Source of the DNA: Clostridia bacterium
GTDB taxonomy: Bacteria; Bacillota; Clostridia; RGIG6154
DNA: 64,000 nucleotides
Reading direction: 5' to 3'
Assembly (NCBI GenBank): GCA_017626145.1
Contig: JAGAJK010000024.1
Coordinates: 1-64,000, forward strand
The position numbers were made by a program, and so were the translations under genes. This document shows, piece by piece, positions 26,069 through 35,133 of the stretch (position 1 is the first letter of the stretch; the number at the start of each line of letters is the position of its first letter). Below the pieces are notes generated by a model. It had not been told where the DNA came from. It saw nothing but the letters and a program-made list of their open reading frames with translations, and did not search any database.

Positions 26069-27748
26069 TTATTCATCGTATTCCTTCATTGGGAATACAC
26101 CCTTGAATTCAATTTCTCCGTAAACACCTTCAACAAAAGCTTTCATCATTTCCGGACTCCAGCCGTAGGCGTTAACAAAGGTATCTGCGTTTTCCATAAT
26201 ATCGTGGTGGATATACGGATAGCCGAATGAAACGCCGATTGACTTTTCCTTACCGCTTGAAAATGCGTAAAGATAAGTTTTTAATTCATCACCGTAAAGT
26301 GAAGGTGGACCCATAGGCTCGTGAGGGCCTACATATGTTGCATAAATTATAAGGTCATTCTTTTCCGAGATTTCAGCCAAAGCTTCGTTGTTAACAAGTC
26401 TTCTCTGAATGGTAACCTCTGCTCCTCTGTCTTCAAACTCTTTCTTTAAAACATCTAATTTATCAACAAAGTGGTCTGCGTGGGTTGAGCAGATAATTGC
26501 AACCTTTTTAACCTTATTCTTGTCGAAAGGAATTGCATTGTTTCTGTCACGCATTAAGGTTATACCCTTTCTCGCAACTTCAATATTAAGCTCTTTTGTA
26601 TATGGAACTATGTCCTCGGCTTTTCCCTTTACCAGTCTGTAGCCATCTTCAAACATTCCCAATTTTTCTTTCATATCAAGAATTCTTGTAACAGCATCGT
26701 CAATTCTTGACATTTCTATTTTACCGTCATTAACAGCATTTATTAAAATTTCCTTTGCCTGTGGGAATGTACCTAAAATAACGTCGTTACCTGCGTTTAC
26801 AACCTCAACTAAAAGCTCATCGTAAGGCAGAAGTGAGAAAAGCGCACCCATAACGATAGCATCTGTTACAACAACACCCTTAAATCCCATTTTGTTTTTA
26901 AGCAGGTCTGTTATTACCTTTTTTGAAATGGTAGAAGGTCTGGGTCTGCCGTTAACTTTTGAGTCATCAACTGCTAAAAATGCTGCATGGCTTATCATAA
27001 TTGAATAAACTCCGCCATCAATTAAAGTCTGGAAAACCTTTCCCTGTTCTTTTTCCCATTCTTCAAACGAAATTGTGTTCTGTGTAGGACAAAAATGTGC
27101 ATCTCTGTAACCTTCACCGTGAACTATTCCGCTACCCGGAAAATGCTTTGCTGTTGCAGCAACACCTTCACTTTGCATACCAAGTGCGTGAGCAAGTGCC
27201 AGACGAGCCTGCTTTTCAGGGTCGTGTGGTGCATAGGATCGAAGGACTGATGTAGTGAATCTTCCGCAAAGGTCAACAACGGGAGTCCATCTCCAGTTAC
27301 AGCCGGCTGCTCTCAGCTCACGTGCAATTGCCGCACCCATTTTGTAAACCAATTCTTCATCATTTGTTGCACCCATTACAGGTGGTGGACAGGTTGCGGT
27401 TAAATCACCGAAAACTGTGCCTGCACCCTCACGTTCTGCATCAAGACAGGTAAGAGCCGGAATCTTTTCGTAGCAGTCGGATTCTGCCTGAATCCAGGCA
27501 CCAAACTCATCACTGAAATCCTTTTCACGGTTTAATTCGGAATTTAACGCAGTACCTCTGTTTCCATCCCCCGTCTGCGCCCATAACGAACCGAACTTAA
27601 AGTCTTCCAAAACTGCCTTCTTTTCTTCCCATGTTCTGATTATCTTTGGGTCAACCTCAGTTTTGCGGTTAATATCCCACTGGTAACCCATAAGTAACTG
27701 ACCAATTTTTTCTTCTAATGTAAGCTCTGTAAGTAATGGTCTTTTCAT
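26069..27748 (-). CDS. Glycoside hydrolase family 3 protein (cytoplasmic)
   Basis: 559 residues, no signal peptide. The (beta/alpha)8 domain has AATAKHFPGSGIVHGEGYRD and the predicted nucleophile Asp in FKGVVVTDAIVMGAL, then an alpha/beta C-terminal domain. Related to, but clearly distinct from, the GH3 protein encoded at 24186-25880. It starts 25 bp after the Gfo/Idh/MocA gene, so the two form one operon, probably controlled by the divergent AraC regulator. An intracellular glycosidase acting with an oxidoreductase fits breakdown of an imported oligosaccharide or modified sugar; the sugar is unknown. Confidence 0.88.
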   Translation of the reverse strand: MKRPLLTELTLEEKIGQLLMGYQWDINRKTEVDPKIIRTWEEKKAVLEDFKFGSLWAQTGDGNRGTALNSELNREKDFSDEFGAWIQAESDCYEKIPALTCLDAEREGAGTVFGDLTATCPPPVMGATNDEELVYKMGAAIARELRAAGCNWRWTPVVDLCGRFTTSVLRSYAPHDPEKQARLALAHALGMQSEGVAATAKHFPGSGIVHGEGYRDAHFCPTQNTISFEEWEKEQGKVFQTLIDGGVYSIMISHAAFLAVDDSKVNGRPRPSTISKKVITDLLKNKMGFKGVVVTDAIVMGALFSLLPYDELLVEVVNAGNDVILGTFPQAKEILINAVNDGKIEMSRIDDAVTRILDMKEKLGMFEDGYRLVKGKAEDIVPYTKELNIEVARKGITLMRDRNNAIPFDKNKVKKVAIICSTHADHFVDKLDVLKKEFEDRGAEVTIQRRLVNNEALAEISEKNDLIIYATYVGPHEPMGPPSLYGDELKTYLYAFSSGKEKSIGVSFGYPYIHHDIMENADTFVNAYGWSPEMMKAFVEGVYGEIEFKGVFPMKEYDE

Positions 27749-27772
27749 AGCATCTCTTTCCTTTCAATACTA

Positions 27773-29053
27773 TTATTTATAGTACTTTTTATTGAATTCG
27801 GCAATATCTACAACGCTATGGTTAAGTCTTGCTTCTTCAGCCGCAAAAACAAGCATATGGTTCTTGCAGGAAATACCGATTTCGCTTAACTTGCTTCCGT
27901 CTAATGCTCCTGTGATATAGTCATATAAGTCAAGAACAATACCCTGGTCTCCGCCGCCGTGACCGTATACAATAGATTCACCGTGCTTTTCCTTTGTTAT
28001 ATCAATTGAAGTTGATTTTCTTTCTGCATTTGAGTAAAATTCTACAGTTTCACCTTCCATTGATGCATAAAGTGCACCCTTTGTACCAACAATCTCTGTA
28101 CGTCTTCCGCCCTTATCGAAAGCGTTCATTGAGAAAGTAACAGTCATCTTGTCTTCAAATTCCATATTAACAATCTGATGGTCAACAACATCGTTGTCGC
28201 ACTTGTAAACGCACTTACCGTACTGTGTTGTCTTAAGAGCTTCCATTACATCTTCATCAGTTGGGTTTGTCATCTGTGTTGAAACTGTACGGAACCACGC
28301 ATTGTCCTTGTTATCATAATAATGCTTGATTGAGTTGTAGTAACAGGTTTCCGCGTGAGGACAACCGTCTGTACATCTTTCGGGAGCACCCTCGGGAGCA
28401 TTGTCCGCTGTAAAGTGAGTAAGGCTGCCGAATGACTGAATCTTTGTGCACTGCTTATCTGTAAGCCACTGAATTAAATCCAGGTCGTGGCAGGATTTCT
28501 GCAGAAGCATAGACGAGCTTCTTGCCTCATTACCCCAGTTACCTCTTACAAAGCTGTGGCTCTGATGAACATTACCAACGCCCTCTGTGTGGTTAATTGA
28601 AATAATTTCACCAACAATACCGTCATCCAATAACTTTTTAATACCGCCATAGAAAGGTGTATATCTTAAAACGTGGCAAACAAGAACCTTTACACCGTTT
28701 TCGTCAGCCGCATTCTTAATTGCGATACATTCCTCAGGTGTTGGAGCTGCCGGCTTTTCAAGAAGAAGATGATACTTTAAATTAGCCGCCTTAATTGCAG
28801 GCTCTGTATGCATTCTGTCCATTGTAGCAATAATTGCAACGTCTGCAAACTTGGGAACATCTAAAATCTTTTCCCATGTATCAAAACAGTTTTCTGCAGG
28901 GATGTTATGCTTTGTTCTCATATATTCACGCTTATCCTCAACAGGCTCTGCAACACCTACAACCTCAAACTTGTCAGGGTACATTGCCATAATATCGGAA
29001 TAGCCCTTACCTCTCATACCTGCACCGATTACTATTACCTTTAATTTTTCCAT
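27773..29053 (-). CDS. Gfo/Idh/MocA family oxidoreductase (Cys-rich insert)
   Basis: 426 residues. Rossmann motif KVIVIGAGMRGKGYSDIMAMY at the start and an intact EKP block (LLLEKPAAPTPEECI). The substrate domain contains the histidine segment LLQKSCHDLDLIQW. An unusual insert near residues 225-240 holds closely spaced Cys and His (CTDGCPHAETC), which could bind metal. First gene of an operon with the GH3 gene that follows; promoter at 29106-29134. Divergent from the AraC gene at 29215. Substrate unknown. Confidence 0.87.
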   Translation of the reverse strand: MEKLKVIVIGAGMRGKGYSDIMAMYPDKFEVVGVAEPVEDKREYMRTKHNIPAENCFDTWEKILDVPKFADVAIIATMDRMHTEPAIKAANLKYHLLLEKPAAPTPEECIAIKNAADENGVKVLVCHVLRYTPFYGGIKKLLDDGIVGEIISINHTEGVGNVHQSHSFVRGNWGNEARSSSMLLQKSCHDLDLIQWLTDKQCTKIQSFGSLTHFTADNAPEGAPERCTDGCPHAETCYYNSIKHYYDNKDNAWFRTVSTQMTNPTDEDVMEALKTTQYGKCVYKCDNDVVDHQIVNMEFEDKMTVTFSMNAFDKGGRRTEIVGTKGALYASMEGETVEFYSNAERKSTSIDITKEKHGESIVYGHGGGDQGIVLDLYDYITGALDGSKLSEIGISCKNHMLVFAAEEARLNHSVVDIAEFNKKYYK

Positions 29054-29105
29054 AACAATTTCCTTTCTTATATCTGAACTTTTGTTTTTACATCATAACA
29101 CTATC

Positions 29106-29134
29106 ATAATATAACAACTGAAATAATATGTCAA
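29106..29134 (-). promoter_or_regulatory. Promoter of the oxidoreductase-GH3 operon
   Basis: Minus-strand TTGACA (29134-29129), 17 bp, TATTAT (29111-29106). Confidence 0.8.
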
Positions 29135-29179
29135 TATTAAAAAAGACACAAAACATTTGATTTCGGACACTTTTTTCTC

Positions 29180-29208
29180 TTTACAATTAAGACTTTTTAT
29201 GTTATGAT
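29180..29208 (+). promoter_or_regulatory. Promoter of the AraC gene, predicted leaderless
   Basis: TTTACA (29180-29185), 17 bp, TATGAT (29203-29208). The start codon ATG is at 29215, where transcription itself should begin, and no ribosome binding site precedes it. Confidence 0.65.
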
Positions 29209-29214
29209 AAGCTT

Positions 29215-30048
29215 ATGAGTTATAAATTATATAAAATAGATAAACAAATTAATATAACAGGCTTCTATACTGCTTTTGAATCGTATTATTCAAGTGACTA
29301 CACCTTTGAGGGAGAGGCTCACGATTTCTGGGAAATTATGTATATAAAAAAAGGCAGAACAAGAGTTTCTGCCGATGAACGCATTTATGAGCTTGGTGAA
29401 GGTGAAATGATTTTCCATAAGCCTATGGAATTTCACAAGTTTGTAAAGCTTGGAGATGAAGACCTTAACTTTTTCATTTTTTCCTTCAGCGTAAAGGGTA
29501 GCGGTATGAAGCAATTCGAAAATGCTGTTTTAGAGCTTAGCCATGAACAGAAATATGCTTTTTCGGATATTATTTATTTTGTCCGTGAACACGAAAAAGC
29601 AACTTATAAGGTACGTACCGTATCTCATCTGGAGGACGAAAATTCCGCAGACTTTCTTGCTATACTCAAAAATATGCTTGAGCTGTTTTTTATGCGTGAC
29701 CTTAAAAACACGGCAAAGGAAATAAAGTCCCTTTCAACCTCTGAAGCGCTTATATTTAAAAAAGCGGTAAAAATGATGCATAGCGAAGTGTCACAAAATC
29801 TTTCTGCCGAGGATTTTGCCCGTTCCTGCAATGTAAGTCTTTCCTACCTTAAAAAGATTTTTGCAAAGCATGCAGGTATCGGTATACACGAATATTTCTT
29901 AAACCTTAAAATTTCCGAAGCAACAAAGCTTTTAAAGGACGGCCATACCGTTACCGAAACAGCAGAAATGCTCGCCTTCAGCTCACAGAATTATTTCAGC
30001 ACAACCTACAAAAGAATGACAGGCACCTCGCCAAATAAAGTCAAATAA
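29215..30048 (+). CDS. AraC family transcriptional regulator (probable leaderless mRNA)
   Basis: 277 residues. The N-terminal cupin-like sensor (EGEAHDFWEIMYIKKGRTRV) and C-terminal double helix-turn-helix (FARSCNVSLSYLKKIFAKHAG, then AFSSQNYFSTTYKRMTGTSPNKVK) are both intact. The -10 box ends 6 bp before the ATG, and there is no Shine-Dalgarno sequence. The next in-frame ATG would cut into the sensor domain. It is divergent from the oxidoreductase-GH3 operon, its likely target. Confidence 0.9.
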   Translation: MSYKLYKIDKQINITGFYTAFESYYSSDYTFEGEAHDFWEIMYIKKGRTRVSADERIYELGEGEMIFHKPMEFHKFVKLGDEDLNFFIFSFSVKGSGMKQFENAVLELSHEQKYAFSDIIYFVREHEKATYKVRTVSHLEDENSADFLAILKNMLELFFMRDLKNTAKEIKSLSTSEALIFKKAVKMMHSEVSQNLSAEDFARSCNVSLSYLKKIFAKHAGIGIHEYFLNLKISEATKLLKDGHTVTETAEMLAFSSQNYFSTTYKRMTGTSPNKVK

Positions 30049-30062
30049 ATTCTTTATATAAT

Positions 30063-30097
30063 AAACGGAAGTATCATACAGATACCCCCGTTTTTTT
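30063..30097 (+). terminator. Terminator after the second AraC gene
   Basis: Stem AAACGG/CCGTTT and GTATC/GATAC with a small bulge, then seven T. It overlaps the accA stop codon on the other strand. Confidence 0.75.
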
Positions 30098-30887
30098 ATT
30101 TTGAGCCGATTTTGCGGAATTTGTTGTATCTTTCGTCAAGCAATTCCTCTTCGGTCATTTTTTCTCTTAATTCTATCTGATTTACAATATAGTCTTTAAG
30201 CTCGGCTGCAATATCCTCAGTTGTACGTTCTGTTTCGGCAATTACTTTTTCAATTACACCGAATTTGTAAAGATTTTCTGCAGTAAATTTAAGTGCTTCT
30301 GCCGCATCAGGTGCTTTTGAAGAATCCTTCCACAGAATTGTTGCACAAGCCTCAGGAGAAATAACCGAATAAATTGCGTTTTCAAGCATTACTACGTTAT
30401 TTGCAACACCAAGTGCCAACGCACCACCACTTCCGCCTTCACCTACAACTACTGAAATAACAGGCGTTTTCAGGGTCATCATTTCGTAAAGATTTTCAGC
30501 AATAGCTTCTCCCTGACCACGTTCCTCTGCTTCGATTCCCGGATATGCTCCCGAGCTTCCTATAAAGCATACAACAGGTCTTTTGAATTTTTCTGCTTCC
30601 TTCATAAGACGGAGAGCTTTTCTGTATCCTTCAGGTGTGGGACATCCGAATTTTCTTCTCATTCTGTCCTCAATTGTATCCCCTCTCTCCATTGCAATAA
30701 CAGTAACTGCCTTTGAACCTATATAACCGATACCGCTTACAATTGCAGGGTCGTCACCGAATCTTCTGTCACCGTGAAGCTCTAAAAAGTTTTCTGTGAG
30801 CATTTTCATATAACCGCCTGCAGAAGGTCTGCCACTTCCTCTTGCCGCACGGGCTCTGTCGTATGCTGTAATATTTGCATTTTCCAT
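30096..30887 (-). CDS. accA: Acetyl-CoA carboxylase carboxyltransferase subunit alpha
   Basis: 263 residues, crotonase-like carboxyltransferase fold, shorter than the E. coli protein (about 319) because the N-terminal extension is minimal. Conserved blocks: YRKALRLMKEAEKFKRPVVC, GSSGAYPGIEAEERGQGEAI and VVGEGGSGGALALGVANNVV. With AccD it moves the carboxyl group from biotin to acetyl-CoA to make malonyl-CoA. It overlaps accD by one base and is the last gene of the fatty-acid operon. The partner genes accB and accC are not in this operon. Confidence 0.95.
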   Translation of the reverse strand: MENANITAYDRARAARGSGRPSAGGYMKMLTENFLELHGDRRFGDDPAIVSGIGYIGSKAVTVIAMERGDTIEDRMRRKFGCPTPEGYRKALRLMKEAEKFKRPVVCFIGSSGAYPGIEAEERGQGEAIAENLYEMMTLKTPVISVVVGEGGSGGALALGVANNVVMLENAIYSVISPEACATILWKDSSKAPDAAEALKFTAENLYKFGVIEKVIAETERTTEDIAAELKDYIVNQIELREKMTEEELLDERYNKFRKIGSK

Positions 30888-31705
30888 TAAGACACCTCCC
30901 GCTTATGCAATACCAGAATTTCTGAAATAGTATCTTTAAGCTTTCCTCTTTCTTCTATCATATCAATAAAACCGTGCTCCAGCATAAACTCCGCACGCTG
31001 AAACCCTTTGGGAAGAGCTTTACCTGTAGTCTGTTCAATAACTCTTGCGCCTGCAAATCCGACCAGAGCATTTGGCTCAGATATAATTATATCTCCAAGC
31101 ATTGCAAAGCTTGCTGTAACACCTCCTGTTGTGGGATCCGTTAAAACAGTTATATACAGATTTCCACCATCGCTGTGTCTTTTAACTGCACCGCTTACCT
31201 TTGCCATCTGCATAAGAGAAATGATGCCCTCCTGCATTCTTGCACCACCCGACGTGGTAAAGCCTATAACAGGAAGCTTTTCCTTTGTCGCCATTTCAAA
31301 AAGACGTGTTATCTTTTCACCTACGACACTTCCCATAGAACCCATCATAAAATTTGAATCCATAACAAAAAGTGCACACTTGCTTCCGTGTATTTCCGCT
31401 GTTCCGCAAACAACGCCCTCATTAAGACCGCTCGCCTTTTTTGCCTTTTCAAGCTTTTCCTCGTATTCAGGAAAATCTATTATGTTTTCGCTGACCAGCT
31501 CGCCGTCACTTTCTGAAAATGTTCCATCATCGGTAATTTTTGCAATTCGCTCCAATGCACCCATTCTCATATATGTGTTACAGGACGGACAAATCATATC
31601 GTTTTCAAAAAGAAGAGAATATTTAATTACCTGACCGCACTTTTTGCAGATTCTCTCTTCCTCGTTATCCTTTTTTAAAAAGCCGAAAATATTTTTAAAA
31701 TTCAT
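30887..31705 (-). CDS. accD: Acetyl-CoA carboxylase carboxyltransferase subunit beta
   Basis: 272 residues with the N-terminal zinc ribbon of AccD (CKKCGQ and CPSC) and the carboxyltransferase core (VMDSNFMMGSMGSVVGEKI, GARMQEGIISLMQMAK). Full length for the family. Encoded between fabZ and accA. In many related genomes accC stands between fabZ and accD; here there are only about 10 bp. Confidence 0.95.
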   Translation of the reverse strand: MNFKNIFGFLKKDNEEERICKKCGQVIKYSLLFENDMICPSCNTYMRMGALERIAKITDDGTFSESDGELVSENIIDFPEYEEKLEKAKKASGLNEGVVCGTAEIHGSKCALFVMDSNFMMGSMGSVVGEKITRLFEMATKEKLPVIGFTTSGGARMQEGIISLMQMAKVSGAVKRHSDGGNLYITVLTDPTTGGVTASFAMLGDIIISEPNALVGFAGARVIEQTTGKALPKGFQRAEFMLEHGFIDMIEERGKLKDTISEILVLHKREVS

Positions 31706-31715
31706 CTATTTTCTC

Positions 31716-32141
31716 CTACTTACTGTTTTTATCGGTAATTGCAAAGGAAAACTCGGCACTTACGCATTTTTTCCCGTTTACATAACCTGTTCCTTTTGCG
31801 AAATAAAATGGCTCTCTTACCTTTACAATTTCGCACTCTGTTTCAAACAAATCCCCCGGAACAACCGTTTTTCTGAATTTAACCTTATCAAGACCTGTAA
31901 AGAAAGGTAATTTATCGTCACCTATACTGTCCTTTAGGCAAACACAAACCGACTGTGCAAGTATTTCGCACAGAATTACCCCGGGCACTACGGGATTGTC
32001 AGGGAAATGCCCCTTTAAGAAAAATTCCTCACCCGTAATTTTCTTTTTTCCGTGAGCTGCATTATCAATAAGCTCCACCTCGTCAAGAAGCAGCATATTA
32101 TCTCTGTGAGGTAATATTTTTTTAATTTCTTCTATATTCAT
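31716..32141 (-). CDS. fabZ: 3-hydroxyacyl-ACP dehydratase FabZ
   Basis: 141 residues starting at ATG 32141, which gives the standard MNIEEIKKILPHRDNMLLLD beginning. The longer frame to 32285 would overlap the end of fabF. The active-site His is in LPHRDNM and the Glu lies in GHFPDNPVVPGVILCEILAQ. It dehydrates 3-hydroxyacyl-ACP. A leader of about 100 bp with two small hairpins separates it from fabF, exactly where accB is usual. Confidence 0.93.
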   Translation of the reverse strand: MNIEEIKKILPHRDNMLLLDEVELIDNAAHGKKKITGEEFFLKGHFPDNPVVPGVILCEILAQSVCVCLKDSIGDDKLPFFTGLDKVKFRKTVVPGDLFETECEIVKVREPFYFAKGTGYVNGKKCVSAEFSFAITDKNSK

Positions 32142-32244
32142 ATTTATAGCCCAGCCACCTTTCCTGCGGCAGAAATGAATTCCGCCTTGCAAAGCCAAAA
32201 TTTTATGAAATAAAATTTTGTGGATAAATCTTATTTTAAACACC

Positions 32245-33474
32245 TCAGATTTTTGCAAAGCCCACACATGCATTATGACCGCCAAAGCCTAAAGATACAG
32301 ACATTGCCATTTCAACCTCTGTTTTGTTTGCTGTGTTTGGTGTGTAATCGAGGTCACATTCTTCGTCCTTTTCACAGTATCCTATTGTGGGAGGAATAAT
32401 ATCTTCCCTTAACGCAAGAATTGCCGCAATGCCTTCGATTGCACCTGCCGCACCAAGTAAATGACCTGTCATAGACTTGGTTGAGCTTACGTGAACCTTG
32501 TAAGCATCTTCACCAAAAGCATTTTTAATTGCCTGTGTTTCTGTTTTGTCGTTAAGAGGTGTGCTCGTTCCGTGAGCATTGATATAAACCTTTTCAGGGT
32601 CAAAGCTTCTGCCCGATTCCTTCAGACAATCGGCAATTGCTCTTCCTGAGCTTTCTGCAGAGCCATCGGGCGCAGTAACGTGAAAAGCGTCACAGGTGCT
32701 GCCGTAGCCTACAACCTCAGCATAAATCTTAGCGCCTCTCTTTACTGCGTGCCCGTATTCTTCAACAATTAAAGCACCTGCACCCTCGCCCATAACAAAA
32801 CCGCCTCTTCTCTTATCAAAAGGAACGGAAGCCGCCGTTTTATCCTCACTTTCCGAAAGTGCCATACAGTTCATAAATGCCGCAACAGCCAATGGAGAAA
32901 TACTTGCTTCAACACCGCCTGCAATGATTGCATCTGCATAGCCGCCCTTTATCGCTCTGTAAGCTTCGCCTATAGCTGTTGTACCCGTTGCACAGGCTGT
33001 ACAAACACCAACGCAGGGACCCTTTGCATTAAACTTTATAGCAAGGTTGCCTGCACCCATATTCACAATCATTTTAGGAATAAAATGCGGTGAAACTCTT
33101 AATGGCCCTCTGTTTAAAAGATTGTTATGCTCATCAATAAATGTATCAAAGCCACCTGTTCCCGAACCGTAATATACACCAAATCTTTCGGGAGCAACAT
33201 TTTCCTCAATTCCGCTGTCCTTTACTGCCTGAGTTGCAGCCGCAATAGCGTATTGAACAAATTTGTCACTTCTTCTTACCTCACCCTTTTCCATATATAA
33301 TAAAGGGTCAAAATCCTTAACCTCTGCCGCTAACTTTACACGGTAATCGGTTGTGTCAAACTTCGTTATATTGTCAATACCGCATTTTCCTGCCTTCAGG
33401 CTTTCCCAGAAAGCTTCAACATTGTTACCTACGGGAGTTATTGCTCCCATACCCGTTATTACTACTCTTTTCAT
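32245..33474 (-). CDS. fabF: 3-oxoacyl-ACP synthase II
   Basis: 409 residues. The catalytic Cys is in CVGVCTACATGTTAIGEA; the two His are in NAHGTSTPLND and SSTKSMTGHLLGAAGAIEG. It elongates acyl-ACP with malonyl-ACP. Starts 11 bp after fabG in the operon. Confidence 0.97.
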   Translation of the reverse strand: MKRVVITGMGAITPVGNNVEAFWESLKAGKCGIDNITKFDTTDYRVKLAAEVKDFDPLLYMEKGEVRRSDKFVQYAIAAATQAVKDSGIEENVAPERFGVYYGSGTGGFDTFIDEHNNLLNRGPLRVSPHFIPKMIVNMGAGNLAIKFNAKGPCVGVCTACATGTTAIGEAYRAIKGGYADAIIAGGVEASISPLAVAAFMNCMALSESEDKTAASVPFDKRRGGFVMGEGAGALIVEEYGHAVKRGAKIYAEVVGYGSTCDAFHVTAPDGSAESSGRAIADCLKESGRSFDPEKVYINAHGTSTPLNDKTETQAIKNAFGEDAYKVHVSSTKSMTGHLLGAAGAIEGIAAILALREDIIPPTIGYCEKDEECDLDYTPNTANKTEVEMAMSVSLGFGGHNACVGFAKI

Positions 33475-33485
33475 CCTTATTCCTC

Positions 33486-34220
33486 CTATATGGCAAGACC
33501 GCCGTCAATGCGGATTACTTCACCGGTTATATAGTCCGATATATCATCTGCCAGGAAGACGGACAGACTTGCAACATCCTCGGGCTTTCCAAGCTTTTTA
33601 AGAGGAATCATTTTCAGAAAGTCCTCTTCTGCATTTAAATCTTTGGTCATATCCGTTGTAATAAAGCCGGGTGCAATTGCATTACAGCAAATATTTTTTG
33701 CCCCAAGCTCCTTGGCAACAGCTTTTGTTAAACCTACTATCCCTGCCTTTGATGCTGAATAATTACTCTGCCCTGCCTGCCCTCTTAAGCCCGAAACAGA
33801 TGAAATATTTATTATCTTGCCGTATTTCTTCTTTATAAAATTTCTTGAGCAGGCTTTAATCATATTAAAGCTTCCCTTAAGGTTAGTATCAATTACATCA
33901 TCAAATTCCGCTTCATCCATAACCGCAAGCAAATTATCTCTTGTTACACCTGCATTATTAACAAGAATATCAATGCTACCCAGGTCATTAATTACAGCCG
34001 CAACTGTTTCTTTACACTCATTAAACTCTGCAACATTGCATTTGTAGATTTTTGCGTTAACCCCAAAGCTTACAGCCTTATCACAAACAGCCTTTGCTTT
34101 TTCTTCACTTCCGTTGTAAATTATTGCAACATTTACTCCGTTTTCGGCATATTTTTCCGCAATTGCCGCTCCGATGCCACGGGATGCTCCTGTTACAAGT
34201 GCAGTTTTTCCCTTAAGCAT
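33486..34220 (-). CDS. fabG: 3-oxoacyl-ACP reductase
   Basis: 244 residues, short-chain dehydrogenase. NADP-binding TGASRGIGAAIAEKYAE and the Ser/Tyr/Lys catalytic set (NISSVSGL, NYSASKAGIVG) are intact. It reduces 3-oxoacyl-ACP. The start overlaps the fabD stop by 8 bp, showing translational coupling. Confidence 0.97.
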   Translation of the reverse strand: MLKGKTALVTGASRGIGAAIAEKYAENGVNVAIIYNGSEEKAKAVCDKAVSFGVNAKIYKCNVAEFNECKETVAAVINDLGSIDILVNNAGVTRDNLLAVMDEAEFDDVIDTNLKGSFNMIKACSRNFIKKKYGKIINISSVSGLRGQAGQSNYSASKAGIVGLTKAVAKELGAKNICCNAIAPGFITTDMTKDLNAEEDFLKMIPLKKLGKPEDVASLSVFLADDISDYITGEVIRIDGGLAI

Positions 34221-35133
34221 TACCTTTCACCGCCTCAATAGTCAGGTTCAATGTATCTTCATCCTGAACCTGATAAACATTAACTTCCTTTGAAATCTTT
34301 TTGATAAGACCGCAAAGGGTTTTCCCCGGACCTACTTCAATAAAATCTGTGTAGCCGTCAGCAATCATATTTTCAATTGTTTCCTGCCACTTAACCGGAC
34401 TTTTCATCTGATTTTCAAGATACCCTTTCACGTCATCACCGTAAGGCTTTGCGGTAAGGTTTGCATAAACAGGTATTTGTGGTGTTTTTATTTCAAAATC
34501 CTCCAAAGCTGATGTAAACTTTTCTGACGCATCCTCCATAAACGGTGAATGAAAAGCCGCACTTACTGCCAAAGGAACAACTCTCCCCCCAAGAGACGCA
34601 ACCTTTTTTGTAAAAGCGTCCACACTTGTTTTCAGACCTGAAACAACAGTCTGACCGGGGCAGTTGTAGTTTACTGCATAAAGCTTTTCAAAGGCTGACG
34701 CTTCCTTTGTTACGGTATCGGAATCAAGCTTCATTACAGCACACATAGCGGTATCTGCCTTTTTTGACGCTTCATTCATAAACAAACCCCTTTTTGTTAC
34801 AATTTCAAAGCCGTCCTTCAGTGAATATGCCTTTGCATAACCAAGTGCTGCGATTTCGCCAAGAGAAAAGCCTGCAACACCATCGGCATAAATACCAGCT
34901 TCATTTAAAAGTGCCGCTCCCGCCATTTCTGCAAGATAAATGCATGGCTGTGTGTTTGCAGTATTTTTAAGCTCTTCTTCGCTACCAAAGAAAGACTGAT
35001 TCTTCGTACCTTCACGAACTTTTTCAGCTTCATCATATATATTCTCAGCAACAGTGCCCATATCGTAGAAGGATTTACCCATTCCGCTGTACTGTGCACC
35101 CTGCCCCGAAAAAACAAATGCTATTTTACCCAT
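34213..35133 (-). CDS. fabD: Malonyl-CoA:ACP transacylase
   Basis: 306 residues. Nucleophile Ser in GVAGFSLGEIAALGYA, catalytic His in AVSAAFHSPFMEDA, and N-terminal FVFSGQGAQYSGMG. It loads malonyl groups on ACP. Overlaps fabK by 13 bp and fabG by 8 bp. Confidence 0.97.
   Translation of the reverse strand: MGKIAFVFSGQGAQYSGMGKSFYDMGTVAENIYDEAEKVREGTKNQSFFGSEEELKNTANTQPCIYLAEMAGAALLNEAGIYADGVAGFSLGEIAALGYAKAYSLKDGFEIVTKRGLFMNEASKKADTAMCAVMKLDSDTVTKEASAFEKLYAVNYNCPGQTVVSGLKTSVDAFTKKVASLGGRVVPLAVSAAFHSPFMEDASEKFTSALEDFEIKTPQIPVYANLTAKPYGDDVKGYLENQMKSPVKWQETIENMIADGYTDFIEVGPGKTLCGLIKKISKEVNVYQVQDEDTLNLTIEAVKGNA

Noticed and set aside
31008-31634. 208-codon plus-strand frame opposite accD
   Set aside because: Shadow of accD, which has all its conserved motifs; no ribosome site or family resemblance on the plus strand.
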